This document shows positions 60,466 through 64,000 of a stretch of DNA of 64,000 bases, piece by piece; position 1 is the stretch's first letter, and the number at the start of each line of letters is the position of its first letter. This DNA comes from CAZIVP01 sp964542915 (lineage in GTDB: Bacteria > Calditrichota > Calditrichia > Calditrichales > Calditrichaceae): contig CAZIVP010000017.1 in assembly GCA_964542915.1 (NCBI GenBank), forward strand, positions 1 through 64,000, written 5' to 3'. The translations under genes were made by a program, and so were the position numbers. The notes under the pieces were generated by a model. It was not told where the DNA came from. It searched no databases and saw only the letters and a list, made by a program, of their open reading frames with translations.

Positions 60466-62913
60466 ATGGCGCAAAGTAAGAAGAAAAAATTAAAGACCCA
60501 GCGCCGCCAGGCATACGGCATCCTGATGCTTGGGGTCGCTGTGCTGATTTTACTGGCAATCGTTTCGTTCGATGTTAACGATCCGGTACAACTCAATATC
60601 CAGGATAACCCCATCCGGGTTTCGAACTGGCTCGGGCCGCTCGGCGCCAGTATTTCTTACAGCCTTATGCAGTGGACCCTGGGGTATCCGGTTGTGGTCT
60701 TCCCTTTGTTATTGGCCTTGTTTGCCATATTTGCCATTCGCCGCAAGCCCTTTTCCGAACTCAGCCGTGTGGTTTATCTTTCGCTTCTGTGGGCCGTGGT
60801 TATTTCCGTTTATCTGGCGTTACCCGATGCATTCGAAACCCAGGGTCAGATCAGCGAATACTACCCCAGCGGACTGATCGGTGGATGGATTGCTTCCAAT
60901 CTGGTGATCTACCTTGGTAAGATAGGCAGCTTGATTTCGATGATCGCGGTTACCCTTGCATTGCTGGTATTGTCCGTTCGCCTTGAAATAGACCGCTTTT
61001 TCCGTTTTATCGAATTCATGGTCAAACAGGTTGCCCATGGCGCGGCCGCACTGAAAAAGGGGCTTACAAAAAGTTTTGCCGTACTGGCCGAACGTTTCGA
61101 AAAACGTCGCCGGCGTAAAGCCCAACAAGCGCGAAAGAAATTCAGCGGTCAGGAAGAGGAGCAGATCCCCGAAATCAGTATCGAAGAACAGGCGGAAACG
61201 GCTGCAGAAGATGCAGAACCAGAGGCGGAAGAGAATGAGATAAAGCAAGAACCGCAGCCGATCCAGACGACGCTGGATGATATATTAGCGCGCATCGATG
61301 CCGCAAACCAGGCGACAGAGGCCGAAACCGGCGGCGACGAGAAGGAAAGCAAAGGGCAAGAGGATGTCGATTTTGAGGTGAAGGAACAGAAACAGGAGAA
61401 AGAACTGGATTACGACGAACTGGTCAGGGAAAGCCTTTCCCGCTATAATTTCCCGTCGATTGATCTGCTGCGTGAGCCGCCCGAAACCGATACGCGGGTC
61501 AGCCGCGAAGAATTACGTTCCAACGCCGAATTGCTGGAAATGAAGTTGAATGATTTCGGAGTGGACGCCCGCGTGATACGTGTTACGGCCGGCCCGGTGA
61601 TCACACTGTATGAATTACAACCGGCGGCGGGCGTCAAAGTCAACTCCATCGTATCTCTGGCGAACGATTTAGCGCTGGCGCTGGAAGCCCGCGGCATTCG
61701 CATGATCGCTCCCATTCCGGGCAAAGCCGCCGTGGGCATCGAAATTCCAAACCGCAATCCGCAAACCGTGTATCTGAAATCGTTGATTCGCTCGGAGCAA
61801 TTTAATAAAAACGATTACCAATTACCGTTGCCCATCGGTAAAACCATTAACGGCGAATCCTATATTGCGGATTTAACCCGTATGCCGCATCTGCTTATTG
61901 CAGGCGCTACCGGTGCGGGCAAAAGTGTGGGCATCAATACCATCATTGCTTCCCTGATATATGCGGTCGATCCCGGTAAAGTTAAATTTTTAATGATTGA
62001 CCCCAAAAAACTCGAGCTATCATTGTTCCGGCATTTAGTGGATCATTATTTGATTTATCGGCCCGATTTGGATGAAACGGTGATTACCAAAGCAACAAAC
62101 GCCGTGAGCATTCTCAACAGTCTGGTTTTGGAAATGGAAAAGCGCTACGAAATGCTTTCTACGGTAAACAGCCGCAGTATTGCGGAATACAATCGAAAAA
62201 TTAAAAACGGCCATGCGCGCGCCGAACAGGAAAAATTACAGACGCTGCCCTATATTGTTGTCATTATCGATGAACTGGCGGATTTAATGATGATCGCCGC
62301 CAAGGAAGTTGAGACGCCGATCGCAAGACTGGCGCAAATGGCGCGCGCCGTCGGCATCCACATGATCGTGGCCACGCAACGTCCAAGCGTGGATGTGATT
62401 ACCGGCATGATAAAGGCCAATTTCCCGGCGCGTCTGGCTTACCAGGTGGCGACCAAGGTCGACTCCCGTACGGTGCTTGATATGAACGGCGCCGAACAGT
62501 TGCTCGGAAACGGCGATATGTTGTTCCTGCCACCGGGCAGCGCCAAGCCCATTCGTCTGCAGAATCCCTTTGTTTCGACCGATGAGGTGGAACAGATTAT
62601 CGAGCATATAAGCCGGCAGCCTAAAATGCCCTATTATAGTCTGCCGCAGCCGGCCAGCTCCGGCAGCGATGCGGGCGGTTTTGGCGGCGCGGGAGGCGAA
62701 CGCGATCCGCTATATAAGGACGCCATGGCGATCGTGGTGCAACACCAGCAGGGATCGATCTCGCTTTTACAGCGTAGATTGAAAATCGGTTATGCCCGGG
62801 CGGCGCGTATCATGGATGAACTTGAAGAAGAAGGCGTGGTCGGTCCGCCCGATGGAAGTAAAGCACGCGAAGTATTAATGACGTTACAGGAACTGCAAGA
62901 AATGCAATCGTGA
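60466..62913 (+). CDS. ftsK: DNA translocase FtsK/SpoIIIE
   Basis: A hexameric ATP-driven DNA pump at the division septum, about 815 residues. Four membrane segments occur in residues 15-175. A charged linker rich in Glu and Gln (about 215-325) follows, then the motor. Walker A is LLIAGATGAGKSVGINTIIA, Walker B is PYIVVIIDELADLMMIAAKE. RLAQMARAVGIHMIVATQRP is the usual signature. A C-terminal gamma winged helix (YKDAMAIVVQHQQGSISLLQ) binds KOPS-like sites. ATG 60466 is preferred over TTG 60451; no ribosome site is clear. Confidence 0.95.
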   Translation: MAQSKKKKLKTQRRQAYGILMLGVAVLILLAIVSFDVNDPVQLNIQDNPIRVSNWLGPLGASISYSLMQWTLGYPVVVFPLLLALFAIFAIRRKPFSELSRVVYLSLLWAVVISVYLALPDAFETQGQISEYYPSGLIGGWIASNLVIYLGKIGSLISMIAVTLALLVLSVRLEIDRFFRFIEFMVKQVAHGAAALKKGLTKSFAVLAERFEKRRRRKAQQARKKFSGQEEEQIPEISIEEQAETAAEDAEPEAEENEIKQEPQPIQTTLDDILARIDAANQATEAETGGDEKESKGQEDVDFEVKEQKQEKELDYDELVRESLSRYNFPSIDLLREPPETDTRVSREELRSNAELLEMKLNDFGVDARVIRVTAGPVITLYELQPAAGVKVNSIVSLANDLALALEARGIRMIAPIPGKAAVGIEIPNRNPQTVYLKSLIRSEQFNKNDYQLPLPIGKTINGESYIADLTRMPHLLIAGATGAGKSVGINTIIASLIYAVDPGKVKFLMIDPKKLELSLFRHLVDHYLIYRPDLDETVITKATNAVSILNSLVLEMEKRYEMLSTVNSRSIAEYNRKIKNGHARAEQEKLQTLPYIVVIIDELADLMMIAAKEVETPIARLAQMARAVGIHMIVATQRPSVDVITGMIKANFPARLAYQVATKVDSRTVLDMNGAEQLLGNGDMLFLPPGSAKPIRLQNPFVSTDEVEQIIEHISRQPKMPYYSLPQPASSGSDAGGFGGAGGERDPLYKDAMAIVVQHQQGSISLLQRRLKIGYARAARIMDELEEEGVVGPPDGSKAREVLMTLQELQEMQS

Positions 62914-62923
62914 AGGAGCATCC

Positions 62924-63565
62924 ATGAAGCTGAATGTTGTTTCAATCTTAATTCTGGTATTTGTTATCGCCGTTTCACAAAGCTACGCGGAAGATGTTGA
63001 GGATATCGTGGAGAATGTACAGGAAACCTACGACGATATGGATTATTTAACGGCCTCGTTCCAACAGGTGGAGACTTTTCAACTCACCGGTTCGAAAAAA
63101 GAGCTAACCGGAAAAATATACGTTTCCCACGGAGAAAAATATCGTTTTGAATCCGATCTCCAAACCATTGTAACCGACGGTGATACGATCTGGTCGTACA
63201 GCCGAAGCAGTAACCAGGTGTTAATCGATCGCGTTCGGGAAAACTCATCCGCCCTGCTCCCGCGTGATATTTTATTTAAATATCCCAAAACCCACTATGC
63301 CACCCTGCTCGGAGAAGAAAAGCTAAACGAACAGGATGTTTATGTTGTTAAGCTGGATCCCAAAGACGATGTATACGGATACGTTAAAAGCGTGAAGCTG
63401 TGGATCGATAAAGACGATTGGTACGTTTGGCAAATTGAAGCCACGGAAATGAACGACAATAAAACCCTGTTCCGTATAAGCGATATGAATACCGAAAAGA
63501 CTTTGCCGGATTCTCTCTTTATCTTTCATCCCTCTGAGAACATGGAAGTGGTGGATCGCCGTTGA
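62924..63565 (+). CDS. lolA: Outer-membrane lipoprotein carrier protein LolA-like
   Basis: Carries lipoproteins across the periplasm to the outer membrane. 213 residues. Signal peptide 1-22 (SQSYA). MDYLTASFQQVETFQLTGSK and GKIYVSHGEKYRFESD are the LolA N-terminal strands. WSYSRSSNQVLIDRV and ILFKYPKTHYATLL follow, with the C-terminal lid ending in the hydrophobic LFIFHPSENMEVVDRR. GAAGGAG lies before the ATG. The position after ftsK is common for lolA. Confidence 0.9.
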   Translation: MKLNVVSILILVFVIAVSQSYAEDVEDIVENVQETYDDMDYLTASFQQVETFQLTGSKKELTGKIYVSHGEKYRFESDLQTIVTDGDTIWSYSRSSNQVLIDRVRENSSALLPRDILFKYPKTHYATLLGEEKLNEQDVYVVKLDPKDDVYGYVKSVKLWIDKDDWYVWQIEATEMNDNKTLFRISDMNTEKTLPDSLFIFHPSENMEVVDRR

Positions 63566-63573
63566 CGCACAAA

Positions 63574-64000
63574 ATGAACATGCTTCAAAATTGCCAACTG
63601 GTCGACATACACGCCCATTTTATCTTTAATGTGGATGACGGCGCTTCCGACAGCAAAGAAGCGCTCGGGCTTTTGAATCAAGCCCGGGAACTGGGTATAA
63701 AACACTTATTGGCGACGCCGCACATAACGGATTTAACGAATGACCAGATCAGCCGAATAATAATGGCGCATTTCGAACAATTACAGGAAGAGGTGGAACG
63801 GCAGGGCATGGGCATCCGGCTTTATCTCGCATCCGAACTGTTTTTTAGCGGCAAAATCTATGAGTGGCTGCAATATCCCTGGGCCACATTCAATAACAAT
63901 CGCAAATACTTACTTTTTGAGTTACCGTTATTGAATTTACCGGATAAAGTGGACGACTTTATCTTTCAATGCAGGCTGGAAGGCCTGGTGCCTATTTTAG
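63574..64000 (+). CDS. CpsB/CapC-type PHP-domain tyrosine phosphatase (partial, runs off window)
   Basis: The frame opens at ATG 63574, nine bases after the lolA stop, and is still open at 64000 (142 codons seen). LVDIHAHFIFNVDDGASDSK has the metal-binding HxH and the DDG motif of bacterial PHP tyrosine phosphatases. LLATPHITDLTNDQIS and YLASELFFSGKIYEWLQ supply further ligands. In Gram-positive CpsB and in YwqE these enzymes dephosphorylate polysaccharide-export tyrosine kinases; here capsule or exopolysaccharide control is likely. The C-terminal part is missing. Confidence 0.85.
   Translation, partial: MNMLQNCQLVDIHAHFIFNVDDGASDSKEALGLLNQARELGIKHLLATPHITDLTNDQISRIIMAHFEQLQEEVERQGMGIRLYLASELFFSGKIYEWLQYPWATFNNNRKYLLFELPLLNLPDKVDDFIFQCRLEGLVPIL

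Overview
This 64 kb window looks like chromosomal DNA of a Gram-negative bacterium outside the Proteobacteria, most likely from the Calditrichaeota/Ignavibacteria/FCB side of the tree. Reasons: two large secreted proteins end in the YPNPFNP-type C-terminal sorting tail typical of those groups; there are TonB-dependent and FadL-type outer-membrane proteins, LolA, several lipoproteins and FtsX/MacB-type exporters; coding density is high and base composition moderate. The phylum is an inference. Nothing in the window names the species, and no rRNA is present.

Layout. 1-413: two copies of a tRNA-Glu-like fragment, then tRNA-His, tRNA-Arg and tRNA-Pro. 480-1812: rdgB and an ECF sigma factor (minus). 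2140-5069: a near-consensus promoter drives saccharopine dehydrogenase and lysine-ketoglutarate reductase, a split version of the eukaryotic lysine-degrading enzyme AASS. 5146-8667: nadE, rsmI, a CDP-alcohol phosphatidyltransferase and myo-inositol-phosphate synthase (probable inositol phospholipid synthesis). 8774-13989: MATE exporter, tmk, S41 protease, CCA-adding enzyme. 14232-20772: Yip1 membrane protein, TolC, MacA-like adaptor, MacB-type ATPase and two permeases, forming one tripartite efflux operon.

20848-30274 (minus) is a complete thiamine salvage and uptake locus: promoter, TPP riboswitch with terminator, thiM-thiE-thiL-thiD-tenA, then a second TPP riboswitch with its own terminator, then a TonB receptor, thiN and an SSS symporter. 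The second riboswitch sits 20-odd bases after tenA, with no good promoter of its own, so it appears to act inside the operon. In both, the 3' side of the aptamer is complementary to the 5' arm of the terminator, which gives a readable antitermination switch.

30305-33439: a coiled-coil protein and a secreted CARDB protein. 33767-38207 is an accessory island: a GIY-YIG-like protein, decayed coding scraps, an Mrr-type restriction endonuclease, a winged-helix/PIN-like/two-TM protein of unknown role, and a small conserved accessory-region protein. This is the likeliest place for an undescribed defence module. 38545-43696: a pseudo-response regulator fused to a degenerate diiron/MBL-fold domain, a GT4 glycosyltransferase, then two PTPS paralogues, folE and an SDR (a tetrahydrobiopterin-like, perhaps glycosylated, pterin pathway). 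44030-59293 (minus): secreted PepF, two separate FadL plus SGNH-lipoprotein modules (one with a lost catalytic serine), a GH13 lipoprotein, a YkvA protein, a large secreted lamin-tail protein and htpG. 59650-64000 (plus): comB-like phosphatase, ftsK, lolA and the start of a PHP-type tyrosine phosphatase.
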